Positions 46,589-55,537 of a stretch of 64,000 nucleotides of DNA are shown here, piece by piece (positions within the stretch are counted from its first letter, which is position 1; each line of letters begins with the position of its first letter). A program made the translations under genes and the position numbers. Under the pieces are notes generated by a model. The model did no database searches. It worked only from the letters and a program-made list of their open reading frames with translations, and had not been told where the DNA came from. This stretch comes from G963422445 sp963422445 (lineage in GTDB: Bacteria; Pseudomonadota; Alphaproteobacteria; Thalassobaculales; Thalassobaculaceae), in assembly GCA_963422445.2 (NCBI GenBank), contig OY729512.2:62001-126000 (forward strand), given 5' to 3'.

Positions 46589-47202
46589 GTGGGGGGCGGG
46601 GAAGCCGTGTCGGTTCTTTCGGAGGTGGCCGTCGACATCGTGGCGGCGGCGGACGAGGCCCGCTTCCGCGCCTTGATGCAGACACACCACTCCCTCGGCG
46701 CGGTGCCGGGGATGGGCGAGCCCGTGCGCTATGTCGCGCACCATCGAGGGCGCTGGCTGGCGCTGGCGGTGTTCTCGGCACCGGCGCTGAAGTGTGGGGC
46801 GCGTGATCACTGGATCGGCTGGGACCGCGGCGTCCAGTTCGGCCGTTTTCACCTGGTCACCACCAACGCGCGTTTTCTGCTTCTCCCCGGCGGTGAGCGC
46901 ACCCTCGGCTCGCGCGTGCTCTCGCTGTGCACGCGCCGTCTGGTGAGGGACTGGCCGGCCCGCTTCGGTCACGACGTGCTCCTGGCGGAGACCTTCGTGA
47001 CCCCGAGCTGTTCCGGGGCACCGTCGAGCGCGCCGCCAACTGGATCGAGATCGGGCGCACCCGCGGTTTCGCCCGCGACAGGCACGGCGACAGCGCGCAC
47101 GCGCGGCCCAAACTCGTGTTCCTTCATCCCCTGTGCCGGGGCGCACGGGCCCGGCTTGGGGCCGCCGATCTCGACCCCCGCCTGCGACATGGAGTGCCGA
47201 AG
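46589..47202 (+). pseudogene. DUF4338 (Druantia DruA-like) domain, one frameshift
   Basis: From GTG 46589 the frame reads ARFRALMQTHHSLGAVPGMG, VRYVAHHRGRWLALAVFSAP, CGARDHWIGWDRGVQFGRFH and LVTTNARFLLLPGGERTLGS, a typical DUF4338 pattern. One base is missing near 46997, where LLAETFV should run on to DPELFRGTVERAANWIEIGR. The second part continues to LVFLHPLCRGARARLG and then, without a stop, into the transposase ATG at 47203. DUF4338 is the family of DruA in the Druantia anti-phage system. Here it is an accessory or fused domain of an IS. Confidence 0.78.
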
Positions 47203-48380
47203 ATGACGCTCAGCGCCGCACAGATGCGATCCCTGCCCGAGTTCTTCCAGCACATCGACGATCCCCGCCGCCGCCAGGGTCGGCGCCATGCCCTGCCCAC
47301 GGTCCTGGCGCTCGCCGCCGCCGCGACGCTGTGCGGCATGCGCGGCGACAAGGCGATCAGCGAAGGGGTCGACGACCTCAGCCCCAGGGTGCTGCAGCGC
47401 TTCCGCGTGCGCCGCCGCGACGGCCAGGACCGCCCGCCCAGCCTGTCGGCAATGCGCAGCCTGCTGATCCGCGTCGACCCGGTCCAGCTCGATGCCGCTC
47501 TGAGGCCGTGGCACGAGGCCCACGGCTCGGCAGACAGCGCCCTGGCTATTGACGGCAAGACCATCCGCGGCGCCATCGATGACGATGGCAAACAGGCTCA
47601 TGTGCTCGGCATCACAGGCCACGACACCAAGGCACCCTGGGGTCAAAAAAAGTCGGCATGAGGCCCGACGCCGACGAAGGGGAGAAGCGCACCAACGAGA
47701 TCGGCGCCGTCATCCCCCTGCTCGATACGGTGCCCGACATCGCGGGCCGCACTGTCACCGCCGACGCCCTGCTCACCCAGCGGGCGCTGGCCTCCGATCT
47801 GCTCGATCGCGGCGCGGCCTACCTGTTCACCGTCAAGGGCAACCAGCCGACCCTGCTGAGCGATATCCGGCTCACTCTCAACGAGGCCATCGCCGGGCGC
47901 GCACCGGACTTCACGGACGAGAGCCCGAAGCCCGAGCACGACCGACGCGAGCGGCGCTCCATCCGGGTCTCCAGTGAGCGCAACGACGACCTCAACTTCC
48001 CCGGCGTCGGACAGGTCTTCGCCGTGCGCCGCGACACCGTCGAGGTCACGTCCGGCAAGCGCCGCTGCGAGACCGCCTACGGGGTCACCAGCCTGACCAT
48101 GGAGGCCGCAACCCCGCAACGGCTGCTCACCCTCAATCGCGGGCACTGGACGATCGAGGCAACCCACGACATCCTCGACTGGAGCGTCGACGAGGACCGC
48201 AGCCGCACCGGGCACGGTCCAGAGAACATGACCCGGCTGCGGCGCTTCGCTATCGGTCTCATCAAGGGGCGCGGGCGCGCCGTCGCCCAGACCATGCGCA
48301 CTCTGGCCAGGACCCCGCGCCGCGTCCTCGACTTCCTGAAAATGACCGACAACATCGCCCCGCGACCAGCACCCGGCTGA
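47203..48380 (+). CDS. ISAs1-family transposase, joined by a -1 frameshift site
   Basis: The first frame (MTLSAAQMRSLPEFFQHIDD, TVLALAAAATLCGMRGDKAI, ALAIDGKTIRGAIDDDG) carries the N-terminal DDE_Tnp_1-associated domain and the first Asp. It stops at 47659. At 47646-47652 lies A_AAA_AAG in phase, and a -1 slip continues into GMRPDADEGEKRTNEIG, RTVTADALLTQRALASDLLD (second Asp), YLFTVKGNQPTLLSDIR and LLTLNRGHWTIEATHDILDW (Glu) to 48380. Apart from the frameshift site the sequence is intact, so the full protein could be made by slippage. Confidence 0.82.
47646..47652 (+). promoter_or_regulatory. Slippery heptamer A_AAA_AAG in ISAs1 transposase
   Basis: Codons CAA AAA AAG place the heptamer exactly in the X_XXY_YYZ register of the upstream frame. 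A -1 slip joins the two halves of the transposase. The heptamer is a strong bacterial slippery site. An alternative is a simple indel in a seven-A run. Confidence 0.55.
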
Positions 48381-49204
48381 CAACCCTCTCCGGTCCGCCT
48401 CCATCGACTCGCCAACCCTCGGCACGCCGGGGGCCAGCGGTCATGCCCAGATGAAGCCGTGCCCGACCCTCGCGGCCAGGGGGACCGCTATACGGCGGCA
48501 CCATGGCGGCCAAATCCATTGCCCAGACCACGCAACAACCCCAACGAAAACGGGCCGACCATGATTGCGTGCCGCGAGTCAGAGACGAAAATCAGAACGA
48601 ATTTGCCGTGACCAGATGAACGAACGGCTTGGCCATGTGCCGATCATCGATGTCAATCCGCGCCGGGACAAGGACCTCAAGGAGGAGCGGGACCGGGAGG
48701 CCCGGGCCCGGCGTGCAATAGGCCATGTCGATCCCGAGACCGTGCGGGTCCGGTGTCGAGAGGACCAACGCCCGCCTCAAGGATGAGTGTGGCGGGCGCC
48801 ATGTCCGCGTCCGTGGACATTCCAGGGTCGCCTGCCATCTCATGGTCGGCATCCTGGCCCTGGCGGCTGACCCGTTGATACGTCTCGCCACCCCATAGCG
48901 CGGCTCCGACAACGCATGCCGACCCCTCGCGGCCCTCTCGAAGAGAGTGGCCCGGAGAGGCGTGTCCCGATGTCCGCAAAGGTCCCTGTTTGGTCTCATC
49001 GTCTCTGATGAGACACCGCGAATCCATGGAGTCCGACCTCCAGGTGCAGAGGTGACCGGAAGCAACCGACCGATCCGGGCTCACCGGACCCTGGGGACAG
49101 GAATTTTGCAAGAGGTTCATGGATTTGTTTTAACATTTTATGTTCGATGAACAAGAATAGGCCCAAGGTCGCTCTTGGCGGTGCCACCGGGAACGGAGCA
49201 GACA

Positions 49205-50443
49205 ATGGAGGCAGACGAACTTGGACGCAGGCTGCGCGTCGCGCGCGAGGCCCGAGGCCTCAGTCAACAGGCAGCGGCCAATGAACTCGGCCTGCCGCGA
49301 ACTGCCGTCACCCAGTTGGAGGCAGGCAATCGCTCGGTGTCGACGCTGGAGCTAACGAAGCTTTCCGAACTCTACCTCCGTCCCGTCGCGGATTTCCTGC
49401 AGGAGGGCACCCGGGACGAGGAGCAGGATGTGTTGGTGGCCTTGTATCGCGTGGCGCCGGGTCTGGAGCAGGATCCTTCCACCCACGAGCAAATGGCCCG
49501 CTGCGTCAGCCTGTGCCGCGAAGGCGTAAGGCTGGAACGCGTGCTTGGTGTCGAGCCCCGATCCGGCCCTCCGAACTACGAGACCCGCGTACCGCGCTCC
49601 TCCGGAGAAGCCGTGGCGCAAGGCGAGCGGACCGCGATACAGGAACGGCAGCGCCTCGGGATCGGTAATGCGCCGATCGCCGACGTCTCGGAACTGATCG
49701 CATCTCAAGGCATCTGGGCATCGGGCGTCGAGCTTCCGAACGGAATGTCGGGTCTGTTTCTGCGGCATCCGAGCATCGGGTTGGCCATTCTCGTGAACGC
49801 ATCTCATCCGAGGGGCCGAAAGCGCTTCTCCTATGCACACGAATATGCCCATGCCCTGCTCGACCGGAACCGGAACATCACGGTTTCCAGCACCGACAAC
49901 TCGTCCGAACTGGTCGAGCGGCGTGCGAACGCGTTCGCTGCGGCATTCCTCATGCCGAGGAGCGGGGTCTACGACACCTTGCGAAGCCTCGACAAAGGCC
50001 TTCCGAGCCGCCAGGAGCAGACCGTCTTCGATGTCGCGAGCGGGGGCCATACCGAAGCGGAGCTTCGTTCGCCGGCGAGTTCGCAACGCATCACGTGCAA
50101 CGATATCGCAATACTCGCTCACCATTTCGGAGTGAGCTACCAGGCGGCCCTCTACCGGTTGAAGAGCCTTCGGCACATCTCTCATCCGGAATCCCAGAAT
50201 CTCCTGGAACAGGAGGGGTTCGGACGGGAGTACCTGAAGGCCATCGACATGTTCGGCGATGTCGGCGAACCCGAGCAGCGCCAGTATTGGGACCGCGAAC
50301 TCCGCGGCGAGGTCGCCCATCTCGCCATCGAAGCCTATCGTCGCGAGGAGATTTCGCACGGTCGCGTTCTGGAGCTAGGCGGGGCACTCGGTATCGACGG
50401 TGACGTTCTGCTTCGTCTAGCTGAAGCGGTACGCGGGGGGTGA
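49205..50443 (+). CDS. XRE-family regulator fused to ImmA/IrrE metallopeptidase
   Basis: A 412-residue protein from ATG 49205 (MEADELGRRLRVAREARGLS). Residues about 6-62 form an XRE helix-turn-helix (GLSQQAAANELGLPRTAVTQ). A central region precedes the zinc-peptidase motif HEYAH at residues 212-216 in FSYAHEYAHALLDRN, with ERRANAFAAAFLMP downstream. Such proteins usually regulate, and may cleave, partner toxins. The broken PIN gene starts 8 nt after its stop, the same arrangement as the ImmA-DUF4411 pairs at 8.0-9.7 and 54.3-55.5 kb. An AT-rich stretch at 49125-49150 probably contains its promoter. Intact. Confidence 0.9.
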   Translation: MEADELGRRLRVAREARGLSQQAAANELGLPRTAVTQLEAGNRSVSTLELTKLSELYLRPVADFLQEGTRDEEQDVLVALYRVAPGLEQDPSTHEQMARCVSLCREGVRLERVLGVEPRSGPPNYETRVPRSSGEAVAQGERTAIQERQRLGIGNAPIADVSELIASQGIWASGVELPNGMSGLFLRHPSIGLAILVNASHPRGRKRFSYAHEYAHALLDRNRNITVSSTDNSSELVERRANAFAAAFLMPRSGVYDTLRSLDKGLPSRQEQTVFDVASGGHTEAELRSPASSQRITCNDIAILAHHFGVSYQAALYRLKSLRHISHPESQNLLEQEGFGREYLKAIDMFGDVGEPEQRQYWDRELRGEVAHLAIEAYRREEISHGRVLELGGALGIDGDVLLRLAEAVRGG

Positions 50444-50450
50444 TTGTTTC

Positions 50451-50970
50451 ATGGTAACGGGTCATCCGGAAATCATCGTGACCGATGCCTCGGTCTTGAT
50501 GAGCTTCCTCCGCATCGACCGCATGGATCTCATTGCCGACCACTCGGTCTTGATGAACTTCCTCCGCATCGACCGCATGGATCTCATTCCCACGACTTTA
50601 TCGTTACCGATCATGTTGCCGCGGAAGTCTCGGACCGATATCCCGAGCAGCGGCAACGGTTCGGCGGAGCCGCCGACCGAGGCGCAGTTTCGCAAACGAG
50701 CATCACCAGCCTTGAGGAGTTGGCCCTCTTCGGATCGTTATCTGCATCGGGGCGCCTGGGGGCCGGTGAGTGCTCCGCCATCGCCAGACAACGGTGCAGG
50801 CGCGGCGCACCGACCGAACCCTCCACATCCTCACAACGCAGGATCTGATGGTCTCCATGATCGGCGAGGCACTGCTCGACATCGTGGAGGCGGACAGCAT
50901 CAAGGGCGAATGGGCTGCCCGGCACCGATTCCGTCTGAAACAGAACAGCTTCCGGGACATTTGCCCATAG
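50451..50970 (+). pseudogene. PIN-like toxin partner, frameshifted
   Basis: Begins at ATG 50451 with IIVTDASVLMSFLRIDRMDL, the first acidic motif of a PIN domain. A 54-bp segment is then duplicated and the second copy has lost about 10 bases, shifting frame. The protein continues as HDFIVTDHVAAEVSDRYPEQ (second acidic residue), SITSLEELALFGSLSASGRL and GAGECSAIA (third), then after another shift as HILTTQDLMVSMIGEALLDI, ending IC P at 50970. It looks like the silenced toxin of the XRE-ImmA gene directly upstream. Confidence 0.72.
50490..50597 (+). repeat. 54-bp tandem duplication inside the PIN gene
   Basis: TCGGTCTTGATGAGCTTCCT at 50490 recurs with one change at 50544, giving an 18-codon in-frame period (SVLMSFLRIDRMDLIADH, then SVLMNFLRIDRMDLI). 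The second unit is 10 bases short at its end, which breaks the reading frame. Confidence 0.85.
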
Positions 50971-51176
50971 CATCGCCCGATTTCGTTCGATTCGTTCGCC
51001 CCTGTCGGACTCTGGCGATAGCTGGTCGTTACAACCCGAAATCCCTTTCCACCACCATCTCGCGGGTCGGCGGCGCCTGGTCCTGTTCCTTCTCTGTCTG
51101 TATGCCACCATTCCGTTCCGACGGCAGACTCGGCTCCTTTGTCCATTGTCCGCCCCATTCTCGCATTTCCTTCCAA

Positions 51177-52083
51177 CCGCTTATGCACATGGTTCCGGTT
51201 GCGAGAGTTTGCCACCAGATGTTGAGATTGAGGTTAGAGCGGGGGAGCGGGTAGAATGTTCCCGATACATTCCTGCCGACGGAGCCCCCACATGAAACAG
51301 GTCCCCGACAGCCTCCTCGCTTTCCAGCACATGGTCCCGGACGATGACGCCTGCGCCGCCTGGCTGATCGAAATGCGCTGGCCGGACGGCTTCGTCTGTC
51401 CCACGTGCAGCCATGAAAAGGGATGGGCGCTGCGCAGAAAAGCACACACCTTCGCGTGCACCGGCTGCCGCCGGCAGACCTCGGTGATGGCCGGGACGAT
51501 CCTGCACGCCAGCATGGTCGAGCCCGAGCGCAATCCGTTGTCGGGCCTGGTGGAAATCGACGAGGCCAGCCGTCCATTCCGGACCAAAGACGATCCTCCC
51601 ACCGGAGGGCAAGGACGCAGCCACGACGGCAAGATGCTCATCGTCGGCGCCATCGAACTCGGGGACGGAAACATCCCAGGCCGCCTGCGGCTGGCCGAAA
51701 TCTCCTCCTACGGCGCCGCCGACCTCGGACACTTCGTCGAAACCGCCGTCGATCCCGACGCCATCGCGAAAACCGACGGCTGGTCCGGCGACGCTGCGGT
51801 CCCCGCCGATCGCCACAATGTCCATGTCGTCGGGAAGACCGCCGCTCACCTCGTCCTGCCGTGGATCCACCAAGTCTTCTCCAACCTCAAAGGATGGGCG
51901 CGAGGCGTCTACCACGGGCTGCGCCGCAAGCATCTGCAGGCCTGTCTCGATGAGGTCGTCTTTCGCTTCAACCGCCGCAAAACCCGCCACGATGCTTTCC
52001 GCTCGCTCTTCCGCCTCGCCACCAATGCACAACCCCTTACCTACAGCATGTTGATCGAACCGGAACCATGTGCATAAGCGGTT
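51177..52083 (+). mobile_element. IS1595-family element, internally deleted
   Basis: The ends AACCGCTTATGCACATGG (51177) and CCATGTGCATAAGCGGTT (to 52083) are inverted repeats. The element contains an IS1595 transposase with an internal deletion. It is the evident parent type for the MITEs at 15559 and 52545. Confidence 0.85.
51292..52077 (+). pseudogene. IS1595 transposase with in-frame internal deletion
   Basis: An open frame of 261 codons. The zinc ribbon (GFVCPTCSHEKGWALRRKAH, CTGCRRQTSVMAGTILHAS) is joined directly to PERNPLSGLVEIDEASRPFR, so the usual about 60-70 residues between (the LQRQLG helix region) are missing. The rest is normal: DGKMLIVGAIELGDGN, HLVLPWIHQVFSNLKGWARG and ACLDEVVFRFNRRKTR. 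It is probably inactive, but may be expressed. The upstream 50971-51176 holds no recognisable gene. Confidence 0.75.
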
Positions 52084-52171
52084 CGTGTAATTTCGACACT
52101 TCGGCAACCCCCATCCCCGCCAGCACCGTAGCTCATTGCCGGATGTTCCGGTCGGTGCGACCATCGGCGGA

Positions 52172-52544
52172 TCATTCGGAAGGCTCCACCAGCAGGTTGA
52201 CGACCAGCAGGATCATGAGATCCTTCTCGGCAGGCGCACTTTCGGCGATAAGCAGGGTCAGGGCCGTCAGAGCCTGGGGGTTGAGCCGATGGTCCATGCG
52301 TTCCTGCTTCAGATAGAGCAGGAACAGCAGCGAACCGATACGCTTGTTTCCGTCGGAGAAGGGGTGGTCCTTGACCACAAAATAGAGCAGATGCGCCGCC
52401 TTCTCCTCGCGTGAGCGATAGAGATCCTTTCCGAACATGGTCTGCTCGATATTACCAAGGATGGCGGCGAGGGCGTCGCCGCGGGGATTGCCAAACAGCG
52501 ACGCCGCCGCATTGCGCGCCATCAGATCGCGCCTGAATTCGGTG
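52172..52544 (-). pseudogene. Fic/DOC-family protein, 5' truncated by a MITE
   Basis: The frame enters from the MITE at 52545 and reads EFRRDLMARNAAASLFGNPR, DALAAILGNIEQTMFGKDLY, EKAAHLLYFVVKDHPFSDGN (then KRIGSLLFLLYL) and ends at 52172. The complete Fic motif HPFSDGNKRIG is present. Fic proteins AMPylate targets, and DOC/RhuM-type members are often toxin or virulence-like proteins. The N-terminus is lost, so the gene is broken. 52084-52171 is unassigned. Confidence 0.8.
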
Positions 52545-52657
52545 AATCGCTTATGCACATGGCTCCGGCGACACACGATGTTGCCCCCGATGTCGACTAT
52601 TCCCGGCACACCAAACGCTACATGTGCGTTTCACCGGAGCCATGTGCATAAGCGGTT
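52545..52657. repeat. MITE with IS1595 ends (113 bp)
   Basis: CGCTTATGCACATGGCTCCG at the left and CGGAGCCATGTGCATAAGCG at the right are near-perfect inverted repeats matching those of the IS1595 element at 51177. The 65-bp interior is unrelated to that element and non-coding. It separates a Fic fragment from a relaxase fragment. Confidence 0.8.
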
Positions 52658-52659
52658 CC

Positions 52660-52857
52660 TTCCATTCGCTTAGTTGGCTTGCCCTGCACCGTTTCTCCAA
52701 TGCCTTCCAGTGCCGAAATCCGCTCCCCCGTCGCCGCCTCCAGCTGCCCGCGCAGCACCTTCGCGTCGTCGGTGACCAGTTCGGCCCGGTCGCGCGCCCG
52801 GCTGATCTCGACGTAGAAACTTTTCTGCGTGGTGAGGTTCGGATGGTTGGCTTCGAT
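52660..52857 (-). pseudogene. Conjugative relaxase (TraA/TraI-type) C-terminal fragment
   Basis: A minus-strand frame reads EANHPNLTTQKSFYVEISRA, RDRAELVTDDAKVLRGQLEA and TGERISALEGIGETVQGKP. The KSFYVEISRARD...LVTDD pattern is the end of the helicase part of MobF-type relaxase-helicases. Only about 65 residues remain between an IS630 end (52858) and the MITE. It indicates that a conjugative plasmid or ICE once contributed to this region. Confidence 0.6.
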
Positions 52858-53990
52858 CTAGTAGATTGATTTCAACGTTTGGACGCCTCTTTTTCTTGCG
52901 GCGATGATGGTATCGGGATCGGCGGTCCAGACGAACGGCCTGGCTTCGGTGGTGTTGTGTTCGTCGATGAAGCGGCGGATGGCGTCCTGGAGTTCGCGTA
53001 CGGAGCGGAAGACGCCGTATTTGAGACGGCGTCGTGTCCGCTTGGCGAAGACGCCTCCGAGCGCGTTCAGCCACGCGCTCGAGGTGGGGGTGACGTGGAA
53101 GGTCCAGCGCGGATGGCGTGCGAGCCAGACCTGGACGTCCTTGTGCTTGTGAGTGGCGTCGTTGTCGAGGATGGCATGGACCGGGACGCCGGCGGGTATC
53201 GTGCGCGCGATGCGGTTGAGGAATCTCAGGAACTCCTGGTGGCGATGCCGACTGGCGTGCTGGCCGATGACCGTGCCGTCGAGCACGGTCAGGGCGGCGA
53301 ACAGCATCGTCGTGCCGTTGCGCTTGGAATCATGTGTCATGGTGGCGCCGCGGCCTTTCTTCAGCGGCAGGCCGGGCTGTGTGCGGTCGCGGACCTGACT
53401 GTGCGACCTGTCATCGGTCGACAGCAAGACCGCGTAAGCCGGCGGCGCAACGGAGAGGCCGACGATGTCGGTCAGCGTCTCGAGGCAGGGCGGGATCGTT
53501 CGAAAGCGTGAACGGCCGCCAGCGGTGCGGCATCAGGCCATGCGCCTGCCAGACCACCCAGACCCTCGAAGCGGCACCCCCACAGCCTTCGCCATCGCCC
53601 GCAGCGTCCAATGGGTCGCCGCGTGAAGCGGCGAGGTGTGGGTCAACTCTACGATCTTCGCCACCGGCTCAGGAGCCGGAGGCGTCTTGCCCGGCGGGCG
53701 CGTCTTGTCCCGCAGAAGTCCGTCCACACCGTCTTCCATAGAAGCGGTCCTGCCAGCGCCAGACACTGTTCTTCGCCTTGCCGGTCTCTCTCATGATGGC
53801 CATCCTGCCGAGCCCATCGTCGCTCAGAAGAATGATGCGCGCCCGCCAGACGTGCTTCTGCGGGCTCTTCGGGTCCGGGACAACCGTTTCAAGGCGACGC
53901 CGGTCGCCCGAAGTGAACGTTAATGAAACACCAGGGCGCATCTTGCAGACCTCCGTGATCGACAAATCAGAAGAATACAATAATGGATAT
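52858..53990 (-). pseudogene. IS630-family transposase, three frameshifts, catalytic site lost
   Basis: Read from 53945 down: GVSLTFTSGDRRRLETVVPD, RARIILLSDDGLGRMAIMRE (HTH), then in a second frame VDGLLRDKTRPPGK and ATHWTLRAMAKAVGVP, a third VWQAHGLMPHRWRPFTLS, and finally 53427 to 52858 with RTQPGLPLKKGRGATMTHD, AILDNDATHKHKDVQVWLAR and FHVTPTSSAWLNALGGVFAK. The usual DEKSQ motif reads DDRSHSQ and the usual NAVEGFFAKL reads NALGGVFAKR, losing the catalytic Glu. Decayed. Confidence 0.82.
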
Positions 53991-54011
53991 ATTTGTAACG
54001 ATCAATAGACT

Positions 54012-54312
54012 AGACCAGCTTGCGCCGCATCCTCGAAGGCCAGCAGCGCATCACCGCCACCTTCCGGCGCACGGACGGCCGCACCCTGCATGTCCGCGAG
54101 GCGACCCGCGCCGAACCCCGTCAACCGGCCATCTACAAAGCCCTCGACATCCACCCGGCACCCGGCGGCATCAGGAAGATGATCGTCTGAACACCCGCAT
54201 AGGAACCCACGCATTCATGTCGCTGGCGGCCGGAATGGAGTACCATACACTGGAACCCGCCCCCTGACCCACTGAAGAACAACAAAACTTGAAAACGAAT
54301 GTTAAACTTGGG
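54012..54312 (+). pseudogene. IS1634 element, right-end remnant
   Basis: Encodes the transposase tail LRRILEGQQRITATFRRTDG, HVREATRAEPRQPAIYKALD and PGGIRKMIV with stop at 54188-54190. It then runs to the inverted repeat GTTAAACTTGGG ending at 54312, the same end as the element at 36303. The rest of the IS is deleted. The next base pairs are codon about 26 of an ImmA-type gene, into which the IS had inserted. Confidence 0.85.
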
Positions 54313-55019
54313 TTAGCGACGAAGTTCCAGAAGCTGCCCGAATGGGAGAGCGGCGAGACTCAGCCTACCCTGAAACGGTTGGAGATGTTCGCACGTGCCG
54401 TCCATGTACCATTCGGCTACCTGTTTCTCCATGAGCCTCCCGACGAATGCCTCCCGACCGCCGACTTTCGCACCGTTGCGGACACGGCAACAACCCAAGC
54501 GAGCCCGGATCTGATCGACACGCTCTACGCTATGCAGCGGCGGCAGGCATGGCTGCTTGAGCGCCTCGTGGCGAACGAGGCGAAGCCATTGGCCTTTGCG
54601 GCAAGCGCCCGTCTTGCAGACGACCCCGGCGCGATGGGCCGCGAGATGCGGCGCACTCTCGGCCTGGACCAGGGTTGGGCGGCGGGAGTGCGCAGTTGGC
54701 AGGATGCCGTGAGTGAACTGCGCCGCATGATCGAAGGGCTGGGTGTGATGGCTGTGATCAACGGCATCGTGGGCAATAGTCGGCTGAGCGTGGCGGAGTT
54801 TCGCGGGTTCGCGCTCACGGATCATTACGGACCCTTGATTTTCATGAACGGCGTAGATGCGAAATCAGCCCAAATGTTCACGCTGGCTCACGAGCTGGCG
54901 CACATCTGGCTCGGCGAAGGGGGGGTGAAATCGGTTTCAAGGAAGCTTATGAACTGACCGGCCTTCGGGGCGGAACGTTCCAGGACTACGCCGGTAGACT
55001 GGGCATCCCGCTCTCCTGA
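54313..55019 (+). pseudogene. ImmA/IrrE-type gene, second copy, broken
   Basis: Matches the intact gene at 8534-9682 from residue 25 onward (LATKFQKLPEWESGETQPTL, DFRTVADTATTQASPDLIDT, MFTLAHELAHIWLGEGG). The first 25 residues are replaced by the IS1634 end. After GEGG about 125 codons are deleted at a run of G, and the tail (EIGFKEAYELTGLRGGTFQD) resumes in another frame and ends LGIPLS at 55019. The HELAH motif survives but the protein is not functional. Confidence 0.9.
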
Positions 55020-55537
55020 TGGCGGATCGGACGACATACCTTGTGGATTCGGACGTCTTCATCACCGCAAAGAATCTGTGCTACGCGTTCGATCTATGCC
55101 CCGGATTTTGGAAAATCTTGCTTTATTATCACGGAGAGGGCCGGGTCTTCAGCGTTGACAAAGTGCGAAACGAACTCCTTGTCGGTCGCAGCGACGAGGA
55201 TCTGTTTCAGTGGGTGAAGAACGATGTTCCGGGAGAATTCTTCCTGCCAGTGGACACCGATGAGCTGGCGCGCATCTATACGGAAATCATGATGTGGGTT
55301 CAATGCCATCCAAACTACCTCGACCATGCAAAGGCGAAATTCGCCACAGATGCGGATGTCTGGCTCGTCGCCTGCGCGCAGGTGCGCGATGCGACCGTTG
55401 TGACGAACGAGCAGCCTGCCCCGGCGTTCAGAAAGGACGTGAAACTGCCGGATGTCTGCGACGAGTTCAAAGTCCCTCGGCAAAACACGTTTGGCATGCT
55501 TCGAGCGTTGGGAGCGCAGTTCGATTGGACGGATTGA
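55019..55537 (+). CDS. DUF4411 PIN-like protein, second copy
   Basis: An intact 172-residue protein about 90% identical to that at 8007-8534: YLVDSDVFITAKNLCYAFDL, VRNELLVGRSDEDLFQWVKN, ATDADVWLVACAQVRDATVV, LPDVCDEFKVPRQNTF. Acidic PIN positions are kept. Its ATG overlaps the stop of the broken ImmA-type gene (TGATG). If it is a toxin, it persists here without its local partner, although the intact ImmA protein at 8.5-9.7 kb could act in trans. Confidence 0.85.
   Translation: MADRTTYLVDSDVFITAKNLCYAFDLCPGFWKILLYYHGEGRVFSVDKVRNELLVGRSDEDLFQWVKNDVPGEFFLPVDTDELARIYTEIMMWVQCHPNYLDHAKAKFATDADVWLVACAQVRDATVVTNEQPAPAFRKDVKLPDVCDEFKVPRQNTFGMLRALGAQFDWTD

Larger units (their letters stand above)
46487..48610 (+). 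mobile_element. ISAs1-family element carrying a DUF4338 (DruA-like) domain
   Basis: A 2124-bp element with imperfect inverted ends CAGGGCGGATTTGTACT and, reversed, CACGGCAAATTCGTTCT. It is flanked by a 10-bp near-perfect duplication, ACCAGATGAG (46477-46486) and ACCAGATGAA (48611-48620), inside copy C of the 1.5-kb IS. It encodes a DUF4338 protein region and, in the same downstream frame, the ISAs1 transposase. Confidence 0.85.
45627..48898 (+). pseudogene. Copy C transposase, split by ISAs1 and with a short deletion
   Basis: The first 285 or so codons (45627 to 46486) match copies A and B and stop at AREIYQMS. The remaining part resumes at 48611 (QMNERLGHVPIIDVNPRR) and has lost about 10 bp near 48750 relative to copy B, shifting frame before RTNARLKDECGG. 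It ends in DPLIRLATP at 48898. Confidence 0.88.
45498..49118 (+). mobile_element. IS5/IS1182-like element, copy C, interrupted by ISAs1
   Basis: The ends GAGCTTCTTGCAAAATT (45498) and AATTTTGCAAGAGGTTC (to 49118) match copies A and B. An ISAs1-type element occupies 46487-48610. The outer flanks (AAAA and ATGG) are not a target duplication, unlike copies A and B, which suggests recombination between copies. Confidence 0.85.

Noticed and set aside
54289..54312. Start codon of the 54.3-kb ImmA frame inside the IS1634 end
   Set aside because: The first codons come from the IS end and not from the gene, so this is a chance fusion and not a native start.
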